Counted from the stretch's first letter, positions 24,882 through 34,967 are shown. The stretch: 36,621 bases of DNA from an uncultured Ruminococcus sp. (GCA_949283135.1 CASDRM010000079.1:1-36621); one strand, 5' to 3'. Notes: generated by a model from the letters alone, not told the origin. Numbers and translations: made by a program.

Positions 24882-26384
24882 ATGAACCAAGCCGAAAACT
24901 CAGCTAACCCGATATACCGCTCCCTCGGACGCACTATTTCCTCGCTCAAAAGAATGTTCGGCAACTCCGCCGATCTGAGCATAGCCAAACTCAACGTCTG
25001 CGGAATAGGCTGCGCGGTAGTGACGCTTGAGGGGATGGTCTCCTCGGCGGATCTATCCGTAATGCTCTTTGAGCCTCTGATGAGCTACAGAAGGCGAAGC
25101 CTGTCAAAGCTGTGCACCTTGCCGGAGGATATCTATGCGTTCCTTTCACGGCAGGGCATTTTTTCCACGGGAAAGACAGAGGTTTATACCCTTGACGACA
25201 TATCTGATAAAATCTGCTCAGGTTTTGCGGTCATACTGGTTGACGGGCTGGCAAAGGGCGTTGCGATAACCGCTCAGGCATTCAAGACGAGCTCCATCTC
25301 AGAGCCGGACAGTGAGGTAAACATAAAGGGCACAAAAGAGGCTCTTACCGACAGCTTACGAATAAGCATGTCGCTGATACGCAGAAGGATAAAAAGCCCG
25401 CTTCTGCGGTTTGAGCTGATAAAGGCGGGAACGCTTGCCGACATAGAGCTCGCGATAGTCTACATTGAGGGAAAGGCACCTGAAAAGCTGAGGGAGAACG
25501 TTAAAAAAAGGCTAAAATCCATCAAGCTTGAGCTCGTCCTAACCAGCGGAAGCATTATGCCGTTTGTTTCAGAGGACAACGGCTCCTTCTTTTCCGGAGC
25601 TTCCACAACTCAGCGTCCCGACGTCCTCGCCGCAAAGATAAACGAGGGCAGACTTGCGGTGCTGATAGACGGCGTGCCGTACGCTGTGGTTTTCCCGACT
25701 CTTTTTACAGAGAACTTTCAGTCTGTTGACGACTATGAGGAAAAGCCGTATTTTGCAACCTTCCAGCGCTGGGTAAGATATCTCGCGTTCTTTATCGCCG
25801 CTTTTTTGCCCGGGGTGTATGTGGCGAGCGCGACATTCCACTCCGAGGCGCTTTCCCGTCAGCTCCTTTTGAGCCTGATAGCGTCTGAAGAAAGTACGCC
25901 TCTGCCGCTTGTGACCGAGATGGTTATGGTGATAATCATGTTCGAGATTCTCCGCGAGGCGGGGCTCAGGCTTCCAAGAGCCGTCGGAGGAGCGGTCTCG
26001 ATAGTAGGCGGTCTTGTGATAGGCGATGCCGCTGTGACGAGCGGACTCATCTCCGCGCCGCTGCTGATAATCATAGGAATAACCGCGACAAGCTCGTTTG
26101 TGGTCCCTGGGCTCAATCCGCAGGTGACGATACTCAGGCTGTTAGGGGTGATACTCGGAGGAATGGCAGGCTACTTCGGCATAGCGGTGCTGATAGTCAT
26201 AACTCTGGTAAATGCCGGAGCCACGGAGGGCTTCGGGGTGCCGTATACCGCTCCTCTCTTCCCGTTTACCCTCAGAGCGATGAGGGACGTCGCTACCCGC
26301 GTCGGGTTCAGGAGAATGCAGGAGCGTACCGCAAGTATAGAAAAACTGAACGGCTCGGGAGGAGAAAATGCAAAACAGCCATAG
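24882..26384 (+). CDS. Spore germinant receptor subunit A (GerA/GerKA family)
   Basis: This 500-aa protein has a soluble N-terminal half and about five helices from residue 300 on, with GVYVASATFHSEALS (about 311-325), LVIGDAAV (about 375-385) and the PFT region near 462, all GerA marks. In spores this inner-membrane subunit joins B and C subunits to sense nutrients. AAGGTGG precedes ATG. Overlaps the next gene by 17 bases, in the standard A-B-C order. Length is typical. The germinant cannot be told. Confidence 0.95.
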   Translation: MNQAENSANPIYRSLGRTISSLKRMFGNSADLSIAKLNVCGIGCAVVTLEGMVSSADLSVMLFEPLMSYRRRSLSKLCTLPEDIYAFLSRQGIFSTGKTEVYTLDDISDKICSGFAVILVDGLAKGVAITAQAFKTSSISEPDSEVNIKGTKEALTDSLRISMSLIRRRIKSPLLRFELIKAGTLADIELAIVYIEGKAPEKLRENVKKRLKSIKLELVLTSGSIMPFVSEDNGSFFSGASTTQRPDVLAAKINEGRLAVLIDGVPYAVVFPTLFTENFQSVDDYEEKPYFATFQRWVRYLAFFIAAFLPGVYVASATFHSEALSRQLLLSLIASEESTPLPLVTEMVMVIIMFEILREAGLRLPRAVGGAVSIVGGLVIGDAAVTSGLISAPLLIIIGITATSSFVVPGLNPQVTILRLLGVILGGMAGYFGIAVLIVITLVNAGATEGFGVPYTAPLFPFTLRAMRDVATRVGFRRMQERTASIEKLNGSGGENAKQP

Positions 26385-27456
26385 GATAAGCAGCTTGCAG
26401 CTCTTTATACTCTTGCTTCTGGCAAGGGTGATGCATACTATGATATACTATCACGGCGATGAGGGAGTAGGGCTGTGGATGATGCCGCCGGTGCTGGCCG
26501 TGACCGCCATAGAGGCTGTAATAGCCATACCTGTTGTAAAGCTTGCAAACTCGGGAGAAAGCGTCACAAGCACCCTCGGAAGCAGGCTCGGCAAGGCGGC
26601 GGCTATATGCTACTCAGCTTTCTTTATCTATATCTGGAGCGGGACACTTTCCTATTTTGCCGAGTTCATGCACAGCGAGTTCTGGCGGGTAGGCGCTCCG
26701 GCCGTAGTCATACTCATCCTTTGCGCGGCCGCCGGGTATTGCGCACACCTTGGTATCGAGCCGGTCGCAAGGGCGGCAAGCGTTGTCGCGGTCGCCTTTT
26801 TTGTGTTGATTATAACCGTGGCGCTTGTGAGCGAAGCTGAGGTTGACCCGCTCAATTTTGAGCCGCTGAGCAATTCTGACGTTCCGGACATGCTCAAAAT
26901 GTTTGTTCAGGATTTGTCCTCAAGCTGGTGGCTTCCGATGCTGGCCGCGCTTTCGCCTCATTTAGGCGGAAACGCCGTAAAGACTGCGGCAAGCTATCTT
27001 ATTTCAAAGCTGTTGCTGATAGAGCTTCTTATGTTTTTGCTGATAGGAGCGCTCGGCGACTTTGTGCGTGTGATAGGATACCCGATACTCGCTCTCGGCG
27101 CGTACGCGAGAACAGACTTTATAAGACACTTTGACGCGGTCAACATGTTTGTCTGGAGCTTAAACTGCGTGATTGTAGGCGCGGTCTATACATTTATAGC
27201 CTCAAGGGGAATAAGCCCAAAGACCAAGCCGGGACGAATAACCTCGGTGATAATTGTATCGGTGGTCGCGGCTGCGGGAGGAATAACGTCCTATTACCTG
27301 AACGTCGATTATAGAAGCGATACCGCGTATATCATAAAGCTTTTGGGAATAGTTGTTCTTGGGGTTATCCTGCCTGCCGTTTGCCTGCTGGCTAAAAGAT
27401 TCAGGCTCAAAAAGGAGGAAAGCAAATGCGGGTGCGCTCGCCGATACGAATGCTGA
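26368..27456 (+). CDS. Spore germinant receptor subunit B (GerAB/GerKB family)
   Basis: This 362-aa APC-superfamily-like protein has ten hydrophobic helices starting QLFILLLLARVMHTM, the usual GerAB N-terminus, and is the putative nutrient-binding transporter-like subunit. The ATG at 26368 lies within the end of the A gene with GGAGG upstream; its end overlaps the C gene by 31 bases. Both overlaps suggest co-translation. Confidence 0.93.
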   Translation: MQNSHRISSLQLFILLLLARVMHTMIYYHGDEGVGLWMMPPVLAVTAIEAVIAIPVVKLANSGESVTSTLGSRLGKAAAICYSAFFIYIWSGTLSYFAEFMHSEFWRVGAPAVVILILCAAAGYCAHLGIEPVARAASVVAVAFFVLIITVALVSEAEVDPLNFEPLSNSDVPDMLKMFVQDLSSSWWLPMLAALSPHLGGNAVKTAASYLISKLLLIELLMFLLIGALGDFVRVIGYPILALGAYARTDFIRHFDAVNMFVWSLNCVIVGAVYTFIASRGISPKTKPGRITSVIIVSVVAAAGGITSYYLNVDYRSDTAYIIKLLGIVVLGVILPAVCLLAKRFRLKKEESKCGCARRYEC

Positions 27457-28583
27457 AAAGATGTCTTGCCGCATTGTGCGCGGCGGCAGCCATAGTCCTT
27501 TTGAGCGGCTGCACTAAGACGGCGGATATGAACCTCAGGCTGGTAGTCCACGCCGTGGGCATAGACGTCGATGAGGACGGGATATACACAGTGAGCGCTC
27601 AGGTGTTTTCCGCACAGCCTCCCGACGGCGGCGGACCTGTGGACGCCACCGGAAATAATATTCTGACGATGGTGGTATACGGAAGGAGCGTGGCGGAGGC
27701 GAAAAAGAGCCTCGAGCTTCAGACCGGCAAGGAGGTGCTCGTAGGAAACATAGAGCTGATAGTCCTCGGAAGCAGCATGGCTGATCAGGACATATCAAGA
27801 GTGCTGTCCTACTTCTGGGAAAACCGTGAGATATACATGGGAGTAAACGTGGCGTTCTGCAGGGGAATGGCGGTAGACGTCGTAAGCGCGCAGTTTGAGC
27901 ATGGCACAGCAACCTCAGAGCTGTTGAATCAGATGATATTGTCCGCCGGCGATATGGGCATCACCATACCCGCGAGTCTTATAAGCATCAGCAATCACCT
28001 GAATGAGGAATCAAGCGGATTTCTGATGCCGGTGTTTACTGCGGAAAAGGCGGAGCTTCCTATTGAGGATGCCGGCGAAGGGATGTACGACAAGGCGATA
28101 GGCGTATTTGACAGCGTACTGGTGGTAAACGGAAAGCTGCAGGAATACCTCAGCTCACGGGAGTCGGTCGGAGTAAGCGTCATGACAAAAAGCGCTAAAA
28201 GACTTGAGTGGGTGCTTGAGGTTGACGGCGAGCGGACTGCGGTGGAGGTGAAGATAGGCAGAGTAAAGCGGGAGGTTTCAATAGACGGGAACGGGCTTCC
28301 GCAGCTGAACATTATGATCACCGGAACGCTTAAGGTTACCGACAATCCCGCCGCGGTGAGTGAGGAAAAGATAGTCTCGGCAGCTCAGGATGAGCTTTTG
28401 GAGTGCTGTCGGGCGGCCTATCTCAAAACCGCTGTGAGCTGTCCGTGCGACGTTCTTGAGATAGGCAGGCTGGTAAGAAGCAGGCTCGGAGGAGATTACG
28501 CCGAGGGAGAAAGCATAAGCGACATTATAGCGGACACCACGGTGAGCGTGGATGCTTCGTTCCAGATATACGACAGGTGGTAA
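27426..28583 (+). CDS. Spore germinant receptor lipoprotein subunit C (GerAC/GerKC family)
   Basis: This 385-aa protein has a lipoprotein signal (charged start, hydrophobic stretch, VLLSGC, lipid Cys29). The following DMNLRLVVHAVGIDVDEDG (about 34-52) and the C-terminal three-domain pattern are typical of GerAC. It is attached to the inner membrane of the spore. AAAGGAGG precedes ATG at 27426. The next gene has its own promoter, so the operon ends here. Confidence 0.94.
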   Translation: MRVRSPIRMLKRCLAALCAAAAIVLLSGCTKTADMNLRLVVHAVGIDVDEDGIYTVSAQVFSAQPPDGGGPVDATGNNILTMVVYGRSVAEAKKSLELQTGKEVLVGNIELIVLGSSMADQDISRVLSYFWENREIYMGVNVAFCRGMAVDVVSAQFEHGTATSELLNQMILSAGDMGITIPASLISISNHLNEESSGFLMPVFTAEKAELPIEDAGEGMYDKAIGVFDSVLVVNGKLQEYLSSRESVGVSVMTKSAKRLEWVLEVDGERTAVEVKIGRVKREVSIDGNGLPQLNIMITGTLKVTDNPAAVSEEKIVSAAQDELLECCRAAYLKTAVSCPCDVLEIGRLVRSRLGGDYAEGESISDIIADTTVSVDASFQIYDRW

Positions 28584-28599
28584 TTGTGCGCATATATAC

Positions 28600-28628
28600 T
28601 TGCAATAGCGCCGGAAGTGTGTTATTAT
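28600..28628 (+). promoter_or_regulatory. Sigma-A-type promoter of asp23-fakA
   Basis: TTGCAA (28600-28605) and TATTAT (28623-28628) are separated by 17 bases, each at least four of six to consensus. It lies 80 bases before the Asp23-family ATG. Confidence 0.7.
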
Positions 28629-28707
28629 AGCTAAAATAGACTTAGTTTACCCGGCAGACCGGCACAGCAGCCGGAATATTTCCGACCACGAAGAGGGGAG
28701 AGGCCGT

Positions 28708-29064
28708 ATGATAAAAATTGACAACCATCTCGGCAGCATAACTATCACAAATTCCTACCTGACAGCCCTCATAGGCTACACAGCGACAAGCTGCTTCGGT
28801 GTGGTGAGAATGAATCCTGTCGGCGCGGTACAGGGGGTAAAGACAAACCTCCTCGGAGGCGTATCGATAGATAACGGAGTAAGGGTATATGTCCCCAAGG
28901 GGGAGAGCTGCATGGTCATAGAGCTGCATATCTATGTCACATACGGCGTAAATGTCTCCGCTATAGTTGACAGCATCGTCAACAAGGTCAGGTATGTAGT
29001 TGAGAGCGAGACAGGAATCGAAGTAAAAAAAATAAATGTCTATGTTGACGGCATGGAATCATAA
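28708..29064 (+). CDS. Asp23/Gls24-family envelope stress protein (YloU-like)
   Basis: This 118-aa protein has the Asp23 pattern: ITISNSYLT-like start, GYTATSCFGVVRM, an invariant-looking VDNGVRVYV segment and INVYVDGM end. In Firmicutes yloU and yloV are adjacent, as here (22 bases apart). The family is linked to cell-wall homeostasis. GGGGAGAGG precedes the ATG. Confidence 0.92.
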   Translation: MIKIDNHLGSITITNSYLTALIGYTATSCFGVVRMNPVGAVQGVKTNLLGGVSIDNGVRVYVPKGESCMVIELHIYVTYGVNVSAIVDSIVNKVRYVVESETGIEVKKINVYVDGMES

Positions 29065-29085
29065 TAAAGGAGACCGGATAAAAAG

Positions 29086-30747
29086 ATGATAACCGGAAAA
29101 ATTCTTCGTGACGCTTTTATCAGCGCAGCCAACAGCATCTCGAACAACAAAAAGAAGGTAGACGAGCTAAACGTCTTTCCCGTTCCCGACGGCGATACAG
29201 GCACAAACATGTCAATGACGCTTGCCAATGCCAAGAAGGAGCTCGAGCTTATGCCGGACAGCACGACTGTTTCCGATGTCGCCAAGGTGATGGCATCCGG
29301 GCTTCTTCGCGGCGCGAGGGGCAATTCCGGAGTAATAACCTCGCTCCTTTTCAAGGGGTTCGACAAGGCGCTTGCCGGAAAAGCGGAGGCGGATACCGCG
29401 CTTTTGGCGGAGGCTCTTGACATAGGCGTGTCCAAGGCGTACAAGGCTGTGATGAAGCCCACCGAGGGAACGATACTGACTGTCGCGAGGCTTTCGGCTG
29501 CGAAAGCCAAGCAGGTGTGCAAGGACGTCACCGATATATCCGAGTTCTGGGAGATAGTCTGCCGCGAGGCGGAGACGGTTCTTGACACCACTCCGGAGCT
29601 TCTTCCCACCCTCAAGAAGGCTGGCGTTGTGGACGCAGGCGGAAAGGGTCTTTGCATAATTTTCAGGGCAATGGGAGAGGTGTTTGCCGGCAGGAAAATG
29701 GTCGAGGGCGAAAAGAGCGTGAAATCCGCAGAGCCCGTGACGGTGGAGACCTTCTCCTCGGTGGTCGGAGAGTTTGACGAGGAGATACACTTTACCTATT
29801 GTACCGAGTACATAGTGAAGAAGGCTCACGGCTGCGACGACGCCATAAAGCTCAGGGCATACCTCGAGACGATAGGCGACTGCGTGGTCGTAGTCGAGGA
29901 CGACGAGATCATAAAGGTTCATGTCCACACTAACAATCCCGGACTCGCTATAGAAAAGGGACTCGAGTTTGGCTCGATGAACCTCCCGAAAATAGAGAAC
30001 ATGCGCTATCAGCATGAGGAAAAGCTCAAGGAGAGCACCGTAAACGTCTCAAGCTCGAACAAGGCTTACGCCTATGCCGTTCCGGAGAACGAGTACGGCT
30101 TTGTCGCCGTGGCAAGCGGAGAGGGCATAGAGGAGATGTTCAAGGACGCCGGAGCCGACTGCATAGTCAAGGGCGGGCAGACGATGAATCCCTCCACCGA
30201 GGATATACTCGCTGCGATACAATCCTGCCCCGCGCACACGGTGTTCGTTCTTCCGAACAACAAGAATATAATCATGGCTGCCGAGCAGGCGGTAAAGCTT
30301 GCCGACAGGAGGGTATGCGTGCTCCAGACAAGGACTATCCCGCAGGGAATAGCCGCGCTTTTAGCGTTTGACCCGTCCGCCGACTACGCCTCGAACAGCA
30401 GCGAGATGACAAGGGCGTTTGAGCGCGTCAAGACAGGACAGATCACCTTTGCTGCCCGTGACAGCGAATTTGACGGACAGAAGATAAAGGAGGGCGAGGT
30501 GCTCGCTCTTGACAACGGCAAGCTCGCCTTTGTCGAGGAGGATGTGGGCAAGGCTGCCTACAGGCTCATTAAGAAGCTGGTAAGCTCGGACAGCGAGTTT
30601 ATAACCATAATATACGGCAGCGGTATTACCGAGGACGAGGCTGAGGAGCTTCGCGCCAAAGTGGAGGAGAAGTTCGGACAGAGGGCGGATGTGAGCCTTC
30701 TCAACGGCGGACAGCCGGTATATTACTATATTATCAGCGTTGAATAA
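29086..30747 (+). CDS. fakA: Fatty acid kinase catalytic subunit-like protein (FakA/YloV, DhaL domain)
   Basis: This 553-aa protein begins with a DhaL/Dak2 nucleotide-binding domain (residues 1-200) marked by LNVFPVPDGDTGTNMSMT (about 26-43) with its metal-binding Asp residues, and ARGNSGVITS. A middle domain and a C-terminal DegV/EDD-like domain (about 320-550) complete the FakA layout. FakA phosphorylates fatty acids bound by FakB for phospholipid synthesis; length and neighbour (Asp23) match the yloUV pair. The FakB partner is not in the window. AAAGGAGA precedes ATG. A 267-aa antisense reading frame inside it is a shadow. Confidence 0.93.
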   Translation: MITGKILRDAFISAANSISNNKKKVDELNVFPVPDGDTGTNMSMTLANAKKELELMPDSTTVSDVAKVMASGLLRGARGNSGVITSLLFKGFDKALAGKAEADTALLAEALDIGVSKAYKAVMKPTEGTILTVARLSAAKAKQVCKDVTDISEFWEIVCREAETVLDTTPELLPTLKKAGVVDAGGKGLCIIFRAMGEVFAGRKMVEGEKSVKSAEPVTVETFSSVVGEFDEEIHFTYCTEYIVKKAHGCDDAIKLRAYLETIGDCVVVVEDDEIIKVHVHTNNPGLAIEKGLEFGSMNLPKIENMRYQHEEKLKESTVNVSSSNKAYAYAVPENEYGFVAVASGEGIEEMFKDAGADCIVKGGQTMNPSTEDILAAIQSCPAHTVFVLPNNKNIIMAAEQAVKLADRRVCVLQTRTIPQGIAALLAFDPSADYASNSSEMTRAFERVKTGQITFAARDSEFDGQKIKEGEVLALDNGKLAFVEEDVGKAAYRLIKKLVSSDSEFITIIYGSGITEDEAEELRAKVEEKFGQRADVSLLNGGQPVYYYIISVE

Positions 30748-30831
30748 ATTTTGATGCGGCGTCGCTTATCTTGGCATGTTAGGCGGCGCCGGCGCTTTGA
30801 CGATATCGGCATGACTGAAAGGAAGAGTTAC

Positions 30832-32565
30832 TTGAAAGAGCTTTTGAAGTATTTTAAGGGATTTCGGATAGAGGCGATATGCGCCCCTTTCTTTAAGATA
30901 ATAGAGGTAGTCTTCGAGCTTATGGTTCCGCTCGTCGTGGCAAGGATCATAGATGTCGGCATACCCTCGGACGACAAGGGCTATATCGCGGCGATGTGCG
31001 GCGTTATGGTGCTTTTGGGAATGGTAGGTCTGGGAAGCACTCTTACCGCGCAGTATTTTGCGGCAAAGAGCTCAGTCAGGTTCACTTCAGCCGTCAGGCA
31101 GGTGCTTTTTGACCATATACAGTCGCTGTCGTTTACCGAGCTGGACAATTTGGGACCGTCTACCCTGATAACGAGGCTTACAAACGACCTCAACCAGGTT
31201 CAGAACGGCGTGAACCTGACTCTGAGGCTTTTGATGCGCTCGCCTATCATAGTTTTCGGAGCTGTGTTCATGGCGTTTTCCATCGACCCCGGTTCCGCTT
31301 GGATATTCGTGGGCGTCATACCCGCGCTTTCGATAGTTATATTCGGAATAATGCTGATAAGTATACCTCTTTACACCAAGGTGCAGCGCAGGCTGGACGG
31401 AGTGCTCCTCAAGACGAAGGAGAACCTCGCCGGCGCGAGGGTAATAAGGGCGTTTTGCATGGAGGAGAGCGAGACCCGCGATTTCGTTGAGAAGAACGAC
31501 ATGCTCGCCTCGACCCAGAAGTTTGTCGGCAGGATATCCTCGATAATGAACCCGATGACCTATGTGATAGTCAATCTCGGAATAATTTTTCTTATCTACT
31601 CCGGAGCTCTCAGGGTAGAGGCGGGAGCGCTGACACAGGGAATGGTAATAGCGCTCTATAACTACATGTCGCAGATACTCGCCGAGCTTGTAAAGCTTGC
31701 CAACCTCATAATAAGCGTCACCAAGAGCCTTGCCTGCGCCAAAAGGGTTTCGGCGGTCCTCGCAGTAAGCTCCTCTATGACCGACGGAACGCTTGAGGAT
31801 TCGAACAGTAAAAGCGAGTACTCCGTGGAGTTCAACGATGTGTCGTTCAGATATTCGGGAGCGGCGGCTGATTCTGTCGAGCGGGTGAGCGTGAAGATAA
31901 AAAAGGGAGAAACGGTTGGAATAATCGGGTCTACCGGCTGCGGAAAGACGACGCTCGTCAGCCTGATCCCGAGATTTTACGATTGCAGCGAGGGAGAGGT
32001 GCTCGTTGACGGAGTAAACGTCTCACAGTACCGCTCGGAATCGCTCAGGGACAAGATAGGTATAGTCATGCAGAAGTCGGTGCTCTTTAACGGCTCGATA
32101 AGGGAAAACATCAGGTGGGGAAAGCCTGACGCCACCGACGGCGAGATAATGGACGCCGTAAAGGCGGCGCAGGCGGAGAATGTCGTCGCTGCTAAGCCTG
32201 AGGGACTCGATTATGTCATCGAGCAGGGAGGAAAGAACCTGTCCGGCGGACAGATGCAGAGGCTGTGCATAGCCCGCGCGCTTGTAAAGAAGCCGGAAAT
32301 ACTTATACTTGACGACAGCTCCTCCGCGCTCGACTACGCCACCGACGCGGCGCTCAGGAAGTCGATAGCCTCACTTGAGTATAATCCGACCGTCCTGACT
32401 GTGTCCCAGAGGGTATCGACCGTCATGCACGCAGACAGGATAATAGTTTTAGAGGACGGACGCACAGTCGGAATAGGCACGCATGACGAGCTCTTGAGCG
32501 AATGCCCTGAGTATAAGGAACTGTACGAGTCGCAGGTAAAGAGCAGCAGCGGAGGTGTCAGGTAA
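30832..32565 (+). CDS. ABC exporter half-transporter, degenerate-site subunit
   Basis: A six-helix membrane domain is followed by an ATPase with Walker A GSTGCGKTT and signature LSGGQMQRL. The Walker B is LILDDSSS, with Asp where the catalytic Glu stands, and the switch reads VSQRVST with Gln for His. So its own ATP site is degenerate while its signature is intact, as in heterodimeric exporters (TM287/288, BmrCD type). The family usually starts MKxLLKYxK, so I favour TTG at 30832 with AAAGGAAG upstream; ATG at 30811 and 30754 are possible but lack ribosome sites. The stop overlaps the start of the partner by one base. Confidence 0.85.
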   Translation: MKELLKYFKGFRIEAICAPFFKIIEVVFELMVPLVVARIIDVGIPSDDKGYIAAMCGVMVLLGMVGLGSTLTAQYFAAKSSVRFTSAVRQVLFDHIQSLSFTELDNLGPSTLITRLTNDLNQVQNGVNLTLRLLMRSPIIVFGAVFMAFSIDPGSAWIFVGVIPALSIVIFGIMLISIPLYTKVQRRLDGVLLKTKENLAGARVIRAFCMEESETRDFVEKNDMLASTQKFVGRISSIMNPMTYVIVNLGIIFLIYSGALRVEAGALTQGMVIALYNYMSQILAELVKLANLIISVTKSLACAKRVSAVLAVSSSMTDGTLEDSNSKSEYSVEFNDVSFRYSGAAADSVERVSVKIKKGETVGIIGSTGCGKTTLVSLIPRFYDCSEGEVLVDGVNVSQYRSESLRDKIGIVMQKSVLFNGSIRENIRWGKPDATDGEIMDAVKAAQAENVVAAKPEGLDYVIEQGGKNLSGGQMQRLCIARALVKKPEILILDDSSSALDYATDAALRKSIASLEYNPTVLTVSQRVSTVMHADRIIVLEDGRTVGIGTHDELLSECPEYKELYESQVKSSSGGVR

Positions 32566-34313
32566 TGAGAAGAGCGGGCTCAGGAACACAGACGGAGACG
32601 ATAAAGAAGCTTGTCCACATGCTAAGGAAATACCGCGTGCTGATGGTGATGTCCATAATTTTCGCGGCGGCGTACGTCATTATGACTCTTTACGTCCCGA
32701 TAATCTTCGGCAAGGCGATAGACAACATCGCCGACGAGGGAGTAAACCTTGGAATGGTGGTGGAGTATCTTGTCAAGGCGGGAATAATCGTCGCGGCAGC
32801 TTCCGTGCTCCAATGGATAATGAACCTTATCAACAACCGCATCACGTTTGAGACGGTGAGGGATATAAGGGACAGGGCGTTCAAAAAAATCGAGGCTCTG
32901 CCGCTGAAGTATATAGACTCCCACGCCCACGGCGACCTTGTCAGCAGAGTAATAGCTGATGTCGACCAGCTCGCCGACGGACTCTTGCTCGGTTTTTCGC
33001 AGTTCTTCACCGGAGTCGTGACGATAGTCGCCACGCTCTGCTTCATGTTTTCAATAAGCTGGAAGATAAGCCTTATAACCGTTGTGCTCACGCCGCTTTC
33101 GCTTTTTGTCGCGAGATTCCTTGCAAAATCCACCTACGACCTCTTCAAGAGGCAGTCCCAGACAAGGGGCAGGCAGACCGCGCTCATAGACGAGATGATA
33201 GGCTCGCAGAAGGTGGTCAAGGCGTACAACTACACCGGCAGGAGCCATAAGCGCTTTTGCGAGATTAACGATGAACTGACAAAGGTATCGGTCAAGGCGA
33301 TATTCCTTTCCTCGCTTGTAAATCCGTCCACAAGGTTTGTAAACGCCATAGTATACGCCGCCGTGGGGCTTTCGGGAGCCTTTTCGGTGGTCGCGGGGAC
33401 GGTCACGGTGGGCGGGCTCACCTGCATACTCAACTATGCCAACCAGTACACCAAGCCGTTCAACGAGATAAGCGGCGTAGTGACCGAGCTTCAGAACGCG
33501 CTTGCCTGCGCGGCGAGAATATTCGAGCTTATCGAGGCTGAGGAGCAGCCCTCTGACGCCGGCAACGAGGAGCTGCGCGACATAACCGGTCATGTCCAGC
33601 TTGACAACGTATGCTTCTCATATGTTCCCGGAAGAAAGCTCATCGAGAATTTCAACCTAACGGTCGAGCCGGGTCAGCGCATAGCTATCGTGGGACCCAC
33701 CGGCTGCGGAAAGACTACTCTTATAAACCTGCTTATGAGGTTTTACGATGTCGATTCGGGAAGCATCAGGGTAGAGGGCAAGGACATACGCGAGGTCACA
33801 AGAAAGAGCCTGCGCTCCGGCTACGGAATGGTTTTGCAGGAGACATGGCTCAAGTCGGGGACTATCCGTGAAAATATCAAGATGGGCTGTCCGGACGCCT
33901 CCGACGAGGAGATGATAGAGGCGGCGAAGGCTACCCACGCCCACAGCTTCATAAAGCGTCTGCCTCAGGGCTATGACACCGTTATAGGCGAGGACGGAGG
34001 AAGCATTTCAGCGGGGCAGAAGCAGCTCCTTTGCATCACGAGGGTCATGCTCGCGAAGCCTCCTGTGCTTATCCTTGACGAGGCGACCTCCTCCATAGAT
34101 ACAAAGACGGAGATAAGGGTGCAGCGTGCGTTTGAGAAGCTGATGCAGGGAAAAACCAGCTTTGTCGTGGCGCACAGGCTGTCAACGATAATGAGCTCCG
34201 ACCTTATACTCGTCATGAAGGACGGAAACGTCATTGAAAAGGGCACTCACGACCAGCTAATGGCAGCCGGTGGCTTCTACTGCGAGCTGTATAACAGCCA
34301 GTTTGCCCACTGA
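32565..34313 (+). CDS. ABC exporter half-transporter, catalytic-site partner
   Basis: This 582-aa protein has six helices and an ATPase with Walker A GPTGCGKTT, intact Walker B LILDEATSS and switch histidine in VVAHRLST, but signature ISAGQKQLL instead of LSGGQ. These defects complement those of the preceding subunit, so one composite site is fully catalytic and the other is not. The pair is therefore a heterodimeric multidrug, lipid or peptide exporter. The ATG lies in TAATGA, overlapping the preceding stop by one base. Substrate unknown; nothing ties it to the RiPP genes. Confidence 0.9.
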   Translation: MRRAGSGTQTETIKKLVHMLRKYRVLMVMSIIFAAAYVIMTLYVPIIFGKAIDNIADEGVNLGMVVEYLVKAGIIVAAASVLQWIMNLINNRITFETVRDIRDRAFKKIEALPLKYIDSHAHGDLVSRVIADVDQLADGLLLGFSQFFTGVVTIVATLCFMFSISWKISLITVVLTPLSLFVARFLAKSTYDLFKRQSQTRGRQTALIDEMIGSQKVVKAYNYTGRSHKRFCEINDELTKVSVKAIFLSSLVNPSTRFVNAIVYAAVGLSGAFSVVAGTVTVGGLTCILNYANQYTKPFNEISGVVTELQNALACAARIFELIEAEEQPSDAGNEELRDITGHVQLDNVCFSYVPGRKLIENFNLTVEPGQRIAIVGPTGCGKTTLINLLMRFYDVDSGSIRVEGKDIREVTRKSLRSGYGMVLQETWLKSGTIRENIKMGCPDASDEEMIEAAKATHAHSFIKRLPQGYDTVIGEDGGSISAGQKQLLCITRVMLAKPPVLILDEATSSIDTKTEIRVQRAFEKLMQGKTSFVVAHRLSTIMSSDLILVMKDGNVIEKGTHDQLMAAGGFYCELYNSQFAH

Positions 34314-34408
34314 CATTAGCTGATGTCCCGCCGTTTTAAGACAGGCGTGGCAGGCAGTACTATTTCATTACAGCCAAGCATATATTTCACCAAGACCGAA
34401 TAAAGCGC

Positions 34409-34437
34409 TTGACGGACGCTTTGGCATAGGCTGAAAT
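34409..34437 (+). promoter_or_regulatory. Candidate promoter upstream of DUF4830 gene
   Basis: TTGACG (34409-34414) and TGAAAT (34432-34437) are spaced 17 bases. The -35 sits in a dyad AAAGCG...CGCTTT (34402-34422), which might be a regulator site or a weak hairpin. Confidence 0.45.
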
Positions 34438-34462
34438 ACTTTATCGAGGTATGGTGAATTTT

Positions 34463-34927
34463 ATGTTTGTAAAAACTATTAAGCTCAAAAAAGCCGCAAA
34501 AACCCTTGTTATCCTGCTCATAGCGCTTGCAGTCCTGTTTTTGGCGCTCTACTCGCTCAACAGGCTGATTTCTCCTAAGGGCATAACCCTTGAGTCGCAG
34601 TCAGAGCAGATTGAATTTCTTTCCGGTCTCGGCTGGGAGATTTCTCCCGAGCCGATAGACTGCCGCACTGTGATGATACCCGAGGAGTGGAACGAGGTAT
34701 ATACTCAGTATAACAGCCTTCAGCTCCAGCAGGGCTTTGATCTCGACAGCCACAGGGGAAAGTACGCGGAGATCTATACATATGAGATCTACAACTATCC
34801 CGACGGCGACGATCCGAAGCAGAATATCGTGGCTCACCTGATGATCTGCGACGGCAGGCTGATAGCGGGAGACGTTTGCAGCACCGAGCTCGGAGGCTTC
34901 ATGCAGGGACTCATGAAAACGGAATAG
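34463..34927 (+). CDS. DUF4830-type membrane-anchored protein
   Basis: This protein of about 154 aa has a basic start, one membrane helix (about residues 14-32) and an extracytoplasmic domain (LSGLGWEISPEP, TYEIYNYPDG), matching the small DUF4830 family of Clostridia. GGTGA is correctly placed for ATG at 34463; ATG at 34451 would have its site too close. Function unknown. Confidence 0.7.
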   Translation: MFVKTIKLKKAAKTLVILLIALAVLFLALYSLNRLISPKGITLESQSEQIEFLSGLGWEISPEPIDCRTVMIPEEWNEVYTQYNSLQLQQGFDLDSHRGKYAEIYTYEIYNYPDGDDPKQNIVAHLMICDGRLIAGDVCSTELGGFMQGLMKTE

Positions 34928-34967
34928 CACTAAATAGCGCGGCGATATGACCGCGCGGGAGGTCAAA

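Noticed and set aside
29212..30015. A 267-aa minus-strand reading frame inside fakA
   Set aside because: The plus-strand protein has full FakA motifs; the antisense product has no recognisable domain and no ribosome site. It is a shadow of biased codon use.
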